Shown here: in pieces, positions 36,515 to 45,092 of the stretch
Layout: every line of letters begins with the position of its first letter
How positions within the stretch are numbered: the first letter of the stretch is position 1
Assembly (NCBI GenBank): GCA_017461625.1
Contig: JAFTXJ010000017.1
Coordinates: 1-64,000 of the forward strand
DNA: 64,000 bases
From: Clostridia bacterium
GTDB taxonomy: Bacteria > Bacillota > Clostridia > Oscillospirales > Acutalibacteraceae
Direction: 5' to 3'
Translations under genes and position numbers: made by a program
Notes under the pieces: generated by a model
Seen by the model: the letters and a program-made list of their open reading frames with translations, nothing else
What the model was told of the DNA's origin: nothing
The model's database searches: none

Positions 36515-36922
36515 ATGGCAGAAAGAAACAACGGCTCAAGACGCAGAAAGGCCTTTGCCGATTTTAAAGAAAATCAATATAACGACTCCTTTTCCATAAG
36601 CGAGTCACAAAAAAGAAAAATATTTTTCAAAACCGTATTCAGGTATGTTTTTATAATTCTGATTACTCTCGTTTTTATAGCTGTGGGATTTGTTATTTCG
36701 GACGCTTTGCTTGATATATCCGAAGCGGAATATCACGACACTAAAGTATATACCCCAACCAACACCACGGCTGAAAGCACCACTCTTTTGCCTACAAACC
36801 CATCAAGCGAAGCTGACGAGAGCAACTCTGACCCGAGTAACACCGACAACAGCAGTGAAGCATCATCACAGGCAAACGATGAAACTCAACCTGACTATCA
36901 AAACAATCCGGAGCAAGAATAA
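36515..36922 (+). CDS. Single-pass membrane protein with Ser/Thr-rich tail
   Basis: 135 residues, no recognised family. The cytoplasmic N-terminus (about 1-40) is rich in Arg and Lys. One membrane helix follows (YVFIILITLVFIAVGFVIS, about 44-63). The extracellular tail is low-complexity and rich in Ser, Thr, Asn, Asp and Glu (for example SSEADESNSDPSNTDNSSEA). AGGAAGGAG lies before the ATG. It follows rnfA by 25 bp, and its stop overlaps the GH13 start (TAATG), so it belongs to the same transcript. It could anchor a surface complex. Confidence 0.6.
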   Translation: MAERNNGSRRRKAFADFKENQYNDSFSISESQKRKIFFKTVFRYVFIILITLVFIAVGFVISDALLDISEAEYHDTKVYTPTNTTAESTTLLPTNPSSEADESNSDPSNTDNSSEASSQANDETQPDYQNNPEQE

Positions 36923-38769
36923 TGTATATTCCCTTTAATTCTACAAAAGAATATCACAAATACCCACTCGGGGCAGTGAAAGAAGACACTCAAATCACTT
37001 TCAGAATTATTCTGCCCAGAGATTTCGGTTGCACAGGTGCACGTGTTGTTATCACAAAAGACGGTGAAACCTCCTGCCGCTATTCAATGTGGTGGGACTG
37101 TATGCAAAACGACAACGAGGAATGGTGGAAATTTCAGATTCCCCTTGGTGAAAAGGGTCTGTATTTTTATCACTTTGAGTATGACACAAGCTTTGGAACA
37201 AGCAACATTTTTCGTTACCGTGACACACTTAACGGCTGCTTTGCTCCTTCGGGTGAGGAATGGCAGATAACCGTTTATTCCAAAGATTTTTCTACCCCCG
37301 ACTGGATAAAAGGCGGTGTGATTTATCAGATTTTCCCTGACAGATTTTATTTTTCAGGGCAGGCGAAAGCTGATGTTCCCAAAAACCGAATTATCAGAAC
37401 CGACTATGATGGGGAGCCTTACTGGCGACCTGATCAAAACGGCAAAGTTTTAAACAACGACTTTTTTGGCGGTGACCTGAAAGGCATTGAAGAAAAGCTT
37501 GATTACATCAGCTCACTCGGTGTCAGCTGTATTTATCTCAATCCCATTTTTGAGGCTCAGTCAAACCACCGTTATGACACTGCTGATTATGAAAAAATTG
37601 ACCCTCTGCTTGGTAATGAAAATGACTTTGTTTCTCTTTGCAAAAAAGCTGAGGAACACGGCATTAAGATAATACTTGACGGTGTTTTCAGCCACACAGG
37701 CAGTGACAGCCGATATTTTAACAAAAACGGAAGATACCCGGACACAGGTGCTTTTCAGAGCAAAGACTCACCTTATTATAAATGGTATAAATTTCTTTCG
37801 TGGCCACACAAATACGAAAGCTGGTGGGGCATTGACATTTTGCCCGAGGTCATTGAAGAAACACCTGACTTTATAAACTACATTTCAGGTGAGGGCGGAA
37901 TTTTACAAAAATGGCTCTCTGCGGGCGCAAGCGGATGGCGGCTTGATGTTGCAGATGAGTTGCCCGATGAATTTCTTGATGCATTGAGAAAAAGCGTTAA
38001 ATCCCACAACCCCGATGCCCTTATTATCGGCGAAGTGTGGGAAGACGCTTCAAATAAATCGAGCTACGGCAAAAGACGCCGTTATCTGCAAGGCGACCAG
38101 CTTGACAGCGTTATGAACTATCCCTTTGCTGATTGCATTATTGATTTTGTGCGTTACGGCAATGCTGAAAACTTTGAAAAAGCTGTTGTTACCGTTATTG
38201 AAAATTATCCCAAGCCTGTTATCGACACGCTTATGAATCACATCGGCACTCACGACACGCAAAGGGCAATCACTGCCCTTGCAGGTGAAAGCTGTATTTA
38301 CCGTGGCAGAGAGTGGCAATCCGGCAGAAAGCTTGATGAAGAAAAGCTCAGAACCGGCATCCGCCTTTTAAAACAGGCGGCTGTACTTCAGTTTACTCTC
38401 CCCGGAGTTCCAAGTGTTTATTACGGTGACGAAGCAGGTCTTGAAGGCTATAAAGATCCGTTTAACCGAGGCTATTACCCTTGGGGCAAAGAGAATAACG
38501 ACCTTCTTGAGTTTTACCGTGCCCTCGGCAAGGTAAGAAAAGAAAACCCCCAATTTGCCTCGGCTGAGTGCAAAATAATTTCAGCCGTCATGGGCTGCGT
38601 TGCTTATTCAAGAGACGACATTACCGTTATTTCAAACAGCAATAATCACCCCATCAGATATTTTTTGCCTGAGGACAGGCATGGCAGTTATGTAATTTTC
38701 GGTGAGAGCGAATGCGACGGAATTTCTGTAAGCATATGTGCCAACTCATCAGTAATTTTAAAAAGGTAA
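36922..38769 (+). CDS. Cytoplasmic GH13 alpha-amylase family enzyme (neopullulanase-like)
   Basis: 615 residues. Hydrolyses alpha-1,4 glucans or maltodextrins. The N-terminal beta domain (1-130) precedes the GH13 barrel: GGVIYQIFPDRF, GGDLKGIEEKLDYISSLGV, DGVFSHTG, the nucleophile Asp in GWRLDVADEL, the acid/base Glu in LIIGEVWEDAS and the stabilising Asp in NHIGTHDTQR. The C-terminal beta domain follows. No signal peptide, so it acts inside the cell on imported dextrins or on glycogen. Translation couples to the preceding membrane protein by a TAATG overlap; an LCP-like gene follows 9 bp later. Confidence 0.92.
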   Translation: MYIPFNSTKEYHKYPLGAVKEDTQITFRIILPRDFGCTGARVVITKDGETSCRYSMWWDCMQNDNEEWWKFQIPLGEKGLYFYHFEYDTSFGTSNIFRYRDTLNGCFAPSGEEWQITVYSKDFSTPDWIKGGVIYQIFPDRFYFSGQAKADVPKNRIIRTDYDGEPYWRPDQNGKVLNNDFFGGDLKGIEEKLDYISSLGVSCIYLNPIFEAQSNHRYDTADYEKIDPLLGNENDFVSLCKKAEEHGIKIILDGVFSHTGSDSRYFNKNGRYPDTGAFQSKDSPYYKWYKFLSWPHKYESWWGIDILPEVIEETPDFINYISGEGGILQKWLSAGASGWRLDVADELPDEFLDALRKSVKSHNPDALIIGEVWEDASNKSSYGKRRRYLQGDQLDSVMNYPFADCIIDFVRYGNAENFEKAVVTVIENYPKPVIDTLMNHIGTHDTQRAITALAGESCIYRGREWQSGRKLDEEKLRTGIRLLKQAAVLQFTLPGVPSVYYGDEAGLEGYKDPFNRGYYPWGKENNDLLEFYRALGKVRKENPQFASAECKIISAVMGCVAYSRDDITVISNSNNHPIRYFLPEDRHGSYVIFGESECDGISVSICANSSVILKR

Positions 38770-38778
38770 AGTGAGCTT

Positions 38779-39630
38779 ATGAGCAAAAAAGATGAACGAC
38801 TTTTCAACCCCGTCAGGGTTCAAAAAAAGGGACGGTGGAAGTTTTTTCTGCTGGGTTTTGTTGCCTTTATTTTAGTTTTCGGCAGTGGAACTCTTGTCTA
38901 TCTCTCTTCAAAAGTAGATAACCTGAGTATTGATAAAATTATGTCTTCTTTTGAAAAAGAATTTCAGGATGACTCTGCATATTCAGGAAAAGAAGGTGAA
39001 GCCACCATTCTTTTCACAAGCATTTCATCCTCCGAAACTGCAGAAACAGGCAAAAAGGAAATGTATTTTTTAGTGTTAGCAAAGGTCAATGCATCTGATG
39101 GCAGTATCAAAATTTGCCCTCTTGAGGTTAAAGACAGCTATATTCAAAGCTATGAATCAGGCGGAGAAAACGAAGTTATGAACGCTGTCAGCAAAGACTG
39201 CAACATTAAAATTGACCGTTTTGTTTCTTCAGATGAAAACACCTTTGCCCTTGCCGTAAATTATATGGACGGTCTTGAATACAATGTTCCGGAAAGGGTT
39301 GAATACCGTACCAAGGACCTTACCCTCATTCTTACACCCGGCAGGCAGACCATCAAGGGTGAGTCGCTTTTAAAATATTTAAAATATTTTAAAGAAAAAG
39401 GGCTTTCAGGTCAGGCTGATCTTTTTTGTGCAATGGTTGAAGATTATATAATTGAAGAAAATATGGAAAACCCGATGAAAATTTACAAGGGTGTTCTCGG
39501 TGAACTGAACGGTAACAGCAACATCTCTTTTGTTGACACTGCAGACAACCTTGATATTATTAAAATTATTGCTCAAAAAGATGATGCAAAAGCCGTTGCC
39601 GTTAAAAGCATTGAAGACCTTAAAAGCTGA
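38779..39630 (+). CDS. LCP (LytR-CpsA-Psr)-like membrane protein, divergent
   Basis: 283 residues. One N-terminal membrane helix (FFLLGFVAFILVFGSGTLVY). The extracellular part follows the LCP outline: DRFVSSDENTFALAVNYMDGLEYNVP, then LILTPGRQTIKGESLLKYLKYF, matching LCP motifs DGG(V/I)xVxVP and L.PG.Q.LdG..AL.Y. The arginines that bind the pyrophosphate lipid head group (DxxR and YxRxR) are not seen, so it may be inactive or play a regulatory part. LCP enzymes attach glycopolymers to peptidoglycan. It lies in the rnf-GH13 run, 9 bp after the GH13 gene. Confidence 0.6.
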   Translation: MSKKDERLFNPVRVQKKGRWKFFLLGFVAFILVFGSGTLVYLSSKVDNLSIDKIMSSFEKEFQDDSAYSGKEGEATILFTSISSSETAETGKKEMYFLVLAKVNASDGSIKICPLEVKDSYIQSYESGGENEVMNAVSKDCNIKIDRFVSSDENTFALAVNYMDGLEYNVPERVEYRTKDLTLILTPGRQTIKGESLLKYLKYFKEKGLSGQADLFCAMVEDYIIEENMENPMKIYKGVLGELNGNSNISFVDTADNLDIIKIIAQKDDAKAVAVKSIEDLKS

Positions 39631-39653
39631 ACCCAACCAAGAACGGTGAAAAA

Positions 39654-40826
39654 ATGAAAAAATTTTTAAGCTTTGTGACTGCAATTGTAATTATCGCCGT
39701 TGCTGTCAGCCATAAAACAGAAATCCTTGAAGCTGTTGATAAAACCTTCGGGGCAGAAACCGTTATCAATTGGGATGAAATCCCCCTTGAGCAAAGCAGC
39801 TTCGGCTCTGCTTATAAAAATCATTATTCAAAACTAAATAACAATCAGAAAAAAGCGTATAACCATATTCTTGATGAGATTTTCAATGCCGAATATGAGT
39901 TCCCTGACATGATTCAGGTACCTTTGATGACCGGCGAAGAGCTCACCGCAGTGGTTGAAGCTGTTAATTATGATAACCCGACAGTTATGTGTATAGGCAG
40001 AGACAATACAATTATTACAAGTGATGACCTTTGTTACCTTAAACCCAATTACACAATGTCTCCACCTCAGCAGCGTGTAATGCTGAACACCCTCGACAGC
40101 GTGTGCAACAGCATTCTTTCTCACATTGACACAGATGCTGATGACTTTGAAAAAGAGCTTTTCATTCATGATTACATTGTAAACAACTGCACCTACGACT
40201 CCGCTGTTGCTCTGAGCTCTTCAACACCGTACAGCTGCCTTGTTGACGGCTTATCTGCTTGTGAAGGCTATTCAAAGGCAGCAAAGCTCCTTTTAGAAAA
40301 AGCCGGACTTGAGTGCTATACCGTTTCGGGTCAGGCAACATCAACTGACGGCAAAACCGAAGGGCATATGTGGAACATTGTAAATATTGACGGAGCCTAT
40401 TACCACCTTGATGTTACGTGGGATGACCCCACAAACCAAAGCGGAAAGGAAACTGTTTCACATCTTTTTATGAATTTAAGTGATGAAGATATCGGCATCG
40501 ACCACTTTGATTATGAAAAGTTTTTTGCCTGTGACAGTGGCGAAGCAAACTATTTCATAAAAAATGACTGCCTTTTCGGTAAGCTTAATTCCAAAGCTTT
40601 ATCAAGACTCAAAAAGCTTATGGCACTCAAAAACAACAGCCACCTTGAAATCCGATTTAAAAGCAGCTCTTATTATTCACAGGCATTCGACTACCTTATA
40701 ACTGACGGCAAAATCTATAAACTAACCGATTCAGCCAACAAAATATACAATACTCAGCTTAATACACGCTCTGTAAGCTACATCGAAAACAAAGAAAGAA
40801 ACTGTATTGACTTTTATTTTGACTGA
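39654..40826 (+). CDS. Secreted transglutaminase-like protein
   Basis: 390 residues. A short N-terminal hydrophobic segment (FLSFVTAIVIIAVAVS) suggests export. The transglutaminase-like core has the catalytic Cys in LSACEGYSKAAKLLL (about 202), the His in EGHMWNIVNIDG and the Asp in YHLDVTWDDP. Such domains act as cysteine peptidases or crosslinkers in cell-wall proteins. The gene closes the run that begins with rnfD, 23 bp after the LCP-like gene. No strong terminator was found after it, but a new promoter lies at 40831. Confidence 0.75.
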   Translation: MKKFLSFVTAIVIIAVAVSHKTEILEAVDKTFGAETVINWDEIPLEQSSFGSAYKNHYSKLNNNQKKAYNHILDEIFNAEYEFPDMIQVPLMTGEELTAVVEAVNYDNPTVMCIGRDNTIITSDDLCYLKPNYTMSPPQQRVMLNTLDSVCNSILSHIDTDADDFEKELFIHDYIVNNCTYDSAVALSSSTPYSCLVDGLSACEGYSKAAKLLLEKAGLECYTVSGQATSTDGKTEGHMWNIVNIDGAYYHLDVTWDDPTNQSGKETVSHLFMNLSDEDIGIDHFDYEKFFACDSGEANYFIKNDCLFGKLNSKALSRLKKLMALKNNSHLEIRFKSSSYYSQAFDYLITDGKIYKLTDSANKIYNTQLNTRSVSYIENKERNCIDFYFD

Positions 40827-40830
40827 TAAT

Positions 40831-40859
40831 TTGACAAAATCGTCAAGTGATAATATAAT
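40831..40859 (+). promoter_or_regulatory. Promoter of the 40895 membrane protein gene
   Basis: TTGACA (40831-40836) and TATAAT (40854-40859), 17 bp spacer. Transcription should begin near 40866, before the AGAGGAG ribosome site. Confidence 0.7.
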
Positions 40860-40894
40860 ACTTTTATAATGCATTGCCGGAGAGGAGACTCTTT

Positions 40895-41692
40895 ATGAAA
40901 AAAGATAAAAATGCATCACAGGATGTTATGCCTAAAAAAGATTATCAACAGGAATTTGACCCTGATGTTAAGAAAAGCAGCAAAAGCAAAAAGGCTGTTA
41001 TTGCCGTTTCGGCTTTTATCGCACTTTTCTTTCTCGTTCTTCTTGTGTGGTACATAAGCGACAACAGCGTTAAAGAAGAGCATTATGACGTTGAAGGTGA
41101 AACAGCGGCGGCTGTTGTTCAGCAAGGTCAGGAAAGCAGCGATGAGGTTATTGCTGTTAAAGATTCACTCCTTGACCTTTCAGGTGAAACTGTTGAAATC
41201 ACCGTTCCTCTTGCCTATTATCAGGGTAACGTTCCTGCAGACACATTAAGTGACGAGCAGCTTGCAAGCGGCTACGTTGCTGTTAAAAAAGATGATGTTA
41301 ATGTTGTTTACACCGTAAAAACTTCATTTTACCCTTCAATGGTTGAAAATTTATATGAATATAATGAAACCAAGGGCAATGAATACGAAAAGAAAAACGG
41401 TGTAGAGCTTGTCAGCTTCAACAAGGGAGGAAACCTTTTCACCGTAACAGTTAACAAATCCGGTTACAAAGCAAATGCCCATTATGATATGCTTGAAGAT
41501 TTATATTATAACGCTTCAATTTATCAATGTTATTTAGGCGTTACAAATCCGTCGGTTGATTTTCAGATGAAATATCTGCGTGAACAGTTCCCCTTTGCCG
41601 ATTATCAGTTCCCCAACAGCCTCGGCAAAGATTTAAGCGTTATTGCCGCGGACAAACCGACAACCACCACTGCCGCAACCGAAGCCCAATAA
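40895..41692 (+). CDS. Single-pass membrane protein of unknown function
   Basis: 265 residues. The basic cytoplasmic start (KKDKNASQ...KKSSKSKKAV) is followed by one helix (AVIAVSAFIALFFLVLLVWY, about 34-53). The extracellular region is beta-rich and ends in a Thr/Ala-rich tail. No family is recognised. ATG 40895 is taken for its AGAGGAG site; an earlier start at 40874 precedes it. A consensus promoter lies upstream and a terminator follows, so it is probably a single-gene unit. Confidence 0.65.
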   Translation: MKKDKNASQDVMPKKDYQQEFDPDVKKSSKSKKAVIAVSAFIALFFLVLLVWYISDNSVKEEHYDVEGETAAAVVQQGQESSDEVIAVKDSLLDLSGETVEITVPLAYYQGNVPADTLSDEQLASGYVAVKKDDVNVVYTVKTSFYPSMVENLYEYNETKGNEYEKKNGVELVSFNKGGNLFTVTVNKSGYKANAHYDMLEDLYYNASIYQCYLGVTNPSVDFQMKYLREQFPFADYQFPNSLGKDLSVIAADKPTTTTAATEAQ

Positions 41693-41695
41693 TAA

Positions 41696-41727
41696 AATCC
41701 CCGCAGAACCTTCTGTGGGGATTTTCA
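41696..41727 (+). terminator. Terminator after the 40895 gene
   Basis: AATCCCCGCAGAA and TTCTGTGGGGATT arms with a CC loop, followed by TT. Confidence 0.7.
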
Positions 41728-41792
41728 GGTCAGACTAACATAATTGTCAGTATTTCTGCTTTTAAAAAGTTTATTTTTAAGAGGATTGTTTT

Positions 41793-43217
41793 ATGGTTTT
41801 TTCATCTTATGAATTTGTGTTTGCATTTTTGCCTATTGTACTGGTAGGCTACTTCTGTGCACACAAAAGCATGCTTGTTCAGAATATTATTCTGGTTGTT
41901 GCATCATTGTTTTTTTATGCATATTTCAATATAAGTTATCTTCCTATCATTCTTGCATCAATCGTTATTAATTACCTCATCGGTTATTTTATAAGCAAGA
42001 CTTTTGATAAAAAATGGCTTTCAAAATCCTTGTGTGCCACAGGTGTTTTGTTTAATCTCGGTTTGTTGGGCTATTTTAAATATTACGATTTTTTTGTTGA
42101 AAACATTAACTCCGTTTTCGGCACCGACTTTGTTCTCAAAAACATTCTCTTGCCTTTGGGTATCAGTTTTTTCACCTTCCAACAGCTTTCTTTTATTATA
42201 TCTGTTTATAAAAAAGAAGAAAAGGTTGAAGACTTTTTGACCTATTCCCTTTTTGTAAGCTTTTTCCCTCAGCTTGTTGCAGGCCCCATTGTTTCATATT
42301 CAGAAATGATGCCTCAATTCCTTAACAAGAAAAACCGACGCTTCAATTTTGAAAATTTCTGCCCCGGGCTTTATATTTTTGTTTTCGGTCTTTTTAAAAA
42401 GCTTGTTATTGCCGATACACTTAATATTTTTGTAAACAACGGTTTCAGCTCTGACGAGCTTTCTTTTGCCGCCGGTTGGGTAACTTCGCTCAGCTACACC
42501 TTACAGATTTATTTTGACTTTTCAGGTTATTCCGATATGGCTATCGGACTTGGCAAAATGTTTAATATCGACATCCCACTGAACTTCAATTCACCTTACA
42601 AATCACAAAGCATCGGTGAATTCTGGCAGCGTTGGCACATTACCCTCGGCAGAGCGTTACGCACTTTTATTTATATCCCTTTAGGCGGCAATCGCAAAGG
42701 TAAAATTAGAATGTATTTAAATTACATGATAACATTTTTATTAAGCGGATTGTGGCACGGCGCCAGCTGGACCTTCGTTTTATGGGGCGGACTTAACGGG
42801 CTTTGCATCGTTTTTGAAAAAATCTTTTCAAAGCTTCTCGCAAAAATTCCGAAACCAATTAAAATTGCAGTAACATTTTTAATAACAAATGCATTATGGG
42901 TTCTTTTCAGGGCAGAAAGCTTTGACCGTGCTTTGGCTGTATATAAGGCCATGGTCAATGTTTCAAACCTTGGCATTTCTGCCGTTGCCGACATTGCCGC
43001 TGACGGAATTATGGGACTGCCAGCTCCAATTGCCCTTGCTTATGTATTTATTCTTATTGTCGGCTTACTTGTTACGGTATTTTTCAGCAAGAATGTTATT
43101 GAAAGGGCAGAAAAGTTTAAGTTGACAACACTCAACTCAGTTATTGTTGCTGTTCTTTTTGCAGTTTCTGTCTTATTCATTTCAAGAGAAAGCGTATTTA
43201 TCTATTTTAATTTCTGA
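41793..43217 (+). CDS. MBOAT family O-acyltransferase (AlgI/DltB-like)
   Basis: 474 residues, about eleven membrane segments. AlgI-type acyltransferase that moves acetyl or acyl groups onto exported polysaccharides. NILLPLGISFFTFQQLSFII is the family motif, the catalytic His is in SGLWHGASWTFVLWGG and the upstream Asn/Asp pair lies in FNFENFCPGLYIF. The SGNH-like partner follows 9 bp downstream, as in alginate or teichoic acid acylation loci. AAGAGGA precedes ATG 41793. The target polymer is unknown. Confidence 0.9.
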   Translation: MVFSSYEFVFAFLPIVLVGYFCAHKSMLVQNIILVVASLFFYAYFNISYLPIILASIVINYLIGYFISKTFDKKWLSKSLCATGVLFNLGLLGYFKYYDFFVENINSVFGTDFVLKNILLPLGISFFTFQQLSFIISVYKKEEKVEDFLTYSLFVSFFPQLVAGPIVSYSEMMPQFLNKKNRRFNFENFCPGLYIFVFGLFKKLVIADTLNIFVNNGFSSDELSFAAGWVTSLSYTLQIYFDFSGYSDMAIGLGKMFNIDIPLNFNSPYKSQSIGEFWQRWHITLGRALRTFIYIPLGGNRKGKIRMYLNYMITFLLSGLWHGASWTFVLWGGLNGLCIVFEKIFSKLLAKIPKPIKIAVTFLITNALWVLFRAESFDRALAVYKAMVNVSNLGISAVADIAADGIMGLPAPIALAYVFILIVGLLVTVFFSKNVIERAEKFKLTTLNSVIVAVLFAVSVLFISRESVFIYFNF

Positions 43218-43226
43218 GGGATTTTT

Positions 43227-44312
43227 ATGACACACAAAAAATGGGCAATCAAGACCATAGCATTTTCATTAATTCTGCTGTTAATTCTCGGCGGTATAAC
43301 CTTTGCCGTCGACCCTTTATACCAATACAGATATGATGAAAGCGACAACTATTTTTTGAGCCCGAAATTTTCTTGCGTAGGTCTTGTTAAAAATTATAAA
43401 TATGATTCCGTTATGCTCGGCTCATCTATGACACAGAATTTTGACCCCGATGTTTTTAAAGAAACAATGGGTCTTAACCTTTTAAAGGTTAATATCGGTG
43501 GTATGACTGTTCCCGAAACATGCTTTTATCTTAAACATATTAATAAATATTCAAAAAGCAAAAAGATTTTTGTTTCAATTGACCTTCAGCGTTTTGCAAT
43601 TGAGCCTGACGATGCTGAGTTTAACATTCCGGAATACCTTGCTAACGGCTATGAGGATGACTACAAATATCTTCTCAGCAGTGAGGTTTATACAAGATTC
43701 TTACCTCTTGACCTTATGATTAAAGGAATGGAAAAGCTCAACATCAGTGTGCCGTCATTTATTAAAAACTCCACTGATATTGACGAGCTGGGTGCGTGGC
43801 ATAATGACTACCAAACCGGTGAAAATAAGGTTTTGGAATCTTTAGAAAAAAACGGCTACGGTGTAAGCGAAATTGAAGCTGAAGGAATCGAAAAACCGGT
43901 TAACGCAAACATTGACCTTTTGTTTTCAACCATTTCAGAATTAAACAGTAACACAGAGTATGTATTGTTCTTTCCGCCATATTCTTCTCTTTATTGGATA
44001 TATGCCAAACAAAACGGTCACTTTGATGCATTTTGTGATGCAAAAGAGCGTATTTTTGAGCTTTCACAAAAATATAAAAATGTTAAGATTTATGATTTTC
44101 AAAGTTTTGAGATAACTTCTGACCTTAATAATTACAGGGATATAAGTCATTATTCTAAAGAAATAAATGATTATTTAACTCAGTGCTTTGCAGACGGAAC
44201 AGGTTTGGTTAATAGCATAAATGACCTCAAAAACAATCGCTCCTTAATTTTACAATATGCAGATTTAACAGAACAAAAATACAAATTTTATATAGAAAAT
44301 TATTGCCGATAA
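43227..44312 (+). CDS. Membrane-anchored SGNH/AlgX-like acyltransferase partner
   Basis: 361 residues. An N-terminal hydrophobic helix (IAFSLILLLILGGITFAV) anchors it. The SGNH-type nucleophile Ser lies in MLGSSMTQNFD and the Asp-His pair in DISHYSKEINDYL near the C-terminus. Proteins of this form (DltD, AlgJ/X type) act with an MBOAT partner to acylate a surface polymer outside the membrane. GAGGGA lies upstream and the gene follows the MBOAT gene directly, so the two form a pair. Confidence 0.8.
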   Translation: MTHKKWAIKTIAFSLILLLILGGITFAVDPLYQYRYDESDNYFLSPKFSCVGLVKNYKYDSVMLGSSMTQNFDPDVFKETMGLNLLKVNIGGMTVPETCFYLKHINKYSKSKKIFVSIDLQRFAIEPDDAEFNIPEYLANGYEDDYKYLLSSEVYTRFLPLDLMIKGMEKLNISVPSFIKNSTDIDELGAWHNDYQTGENKVLESLEKNGYGVSEIEAEGIEKPVNANIDLLFSTISELNSNTEYVLFFPPYSSLYWIYAKQNGHFDAFCDAKERIFELSQKYKNVKIYDFQSFEITSDLNNYRDISHYSKEINDYLTQCFADGTGLVNSINDLKNNRSLILQYADLTEQKYKFYIENYCR

Positions 44313-44341
44313 AATCTCTAAAAAATTTCATAAAACCATAT

Positions 44342-44373
44342 ACCTCCGTTAACAATAAATAAAAAACGGAGGT
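44342..44373 (+). promoter_or_regulatory. Hairpin sequestering the CotJC-like ribosome site
   Basis: ACCTCCGTT (44342-44350) is perfectly complementary to AACGGAGGT (44365-44373), which contains the Shine-Dalgarno of the gene at 44380. Folding would hide the ribosome site; a helper factor or temperature could control it. Confidence 0.5.
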
Positions 44374-44379
44374 GTTTTT

Positions 44380-45048
44380 ATGTTCAAACACGAAAAAATG
44401 CTTTTTCACCCTGTTGAGGTTGAAAGACCCAATCCCCAATATGCCGCCCTTTTGCAGGAGCAACTTGGCGGTGCAAACGGAGAGCTGAAAGCGGCTATGC
44501 AGTATATGTCTCAAAGTTTCAGAATAAAAGACCCTGAAATCAAAGATTTGTTTCTTGACATTGCCGCCGAAGAGCTTGGTCATATGGAAATGGTTGCACA
44601 GACAATCAATCTGCTTAACGGCCACGATGTAGATTGCTGTGAGGTTCCTGCAGGTGAAATTCAGTCTCACGTATTATTGGGGCTTAATCCCGGGCTTATC
44701 AACGCTTCAGGCTATTCCTGGACAGGAGATTATGTCAGCGTAACCGGTGACCTTTGTGCAGATTTGCTTTCAAACATCGCCTCAGAGCAGAGAGCTAAGG
44801 TAGTATATGAATACCTTTATCGACAGATCGACGACAAAAAGGTTAAAGAAACCATTGACTTTCTTCTTAACCGGGAAGAGGCACACAACGCTCTTTTTCG
44901 TGAAGCATTCAACAAGGTTCAGAACACAGGCTCAAACCGTGATTTTGGCACAACTCAGGCGGCTAAGATGTATTTCAGCATGTCTGAGCCCTCACCTGAT
45001 AACACACAGTTTAATAAAATCGACGGCAAAGCTCCGTCTTTTAACTAA
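44380..45048 (+). CDS. CotJC/manganese-catalase-like ferritin-fold protein
   Basis: 222 residues. Ferritin-like four-helix protein with di-metal ligands: E in GANGELKAAMQYMSQS, the EELGHM motif (E and H) and E and H in NREEAHNALF. These match manganese catalases and the CotJC spore coat family. It may detoxify peroxide or form part of a coat. The context (after surface-polymer genes, before a convergent GH106) does not indicate sporulation. The start is set by AACGGAGGT, which lies in a hairpin. Confidence 0.85.
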   Translation: MFKHEKMLFHPVEVERPNPQYAALLQEQLGGANGELKAAMQYMSQSFRIKDPEIKDLFLDIAAEELGHMEMVAQTINLLNGHDVDCCEVPAGEIQSHVLLGLNPGLINASGYSWTGDYVSVTGDLCADLLSNIASEQRAKVVYEYLYRQIDDKKVKETIDFLLNREEAHNALFREAFNKVQNTGSNRDFGTTQAAKMYFSMSEPSPDNTQFNKIDGKAPSFN

Positions 45049-45053
45049 AAAAA

Positions 45054-45082
45054 CCTTGCAGATTTTTAAGTCTGCAAGGTCT
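45054..45082. terminator. Bidirectional terminator
   Basis: CCTTGCAGA (45054-45062) and TCTGCAAGG (45071-45079) arms, A-rich before and T-rich after, between the convergent CotJC-like and GH106-like genes. Confidence 0.75.
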
Positions 45083-45092
45083 TAATTTTAAC

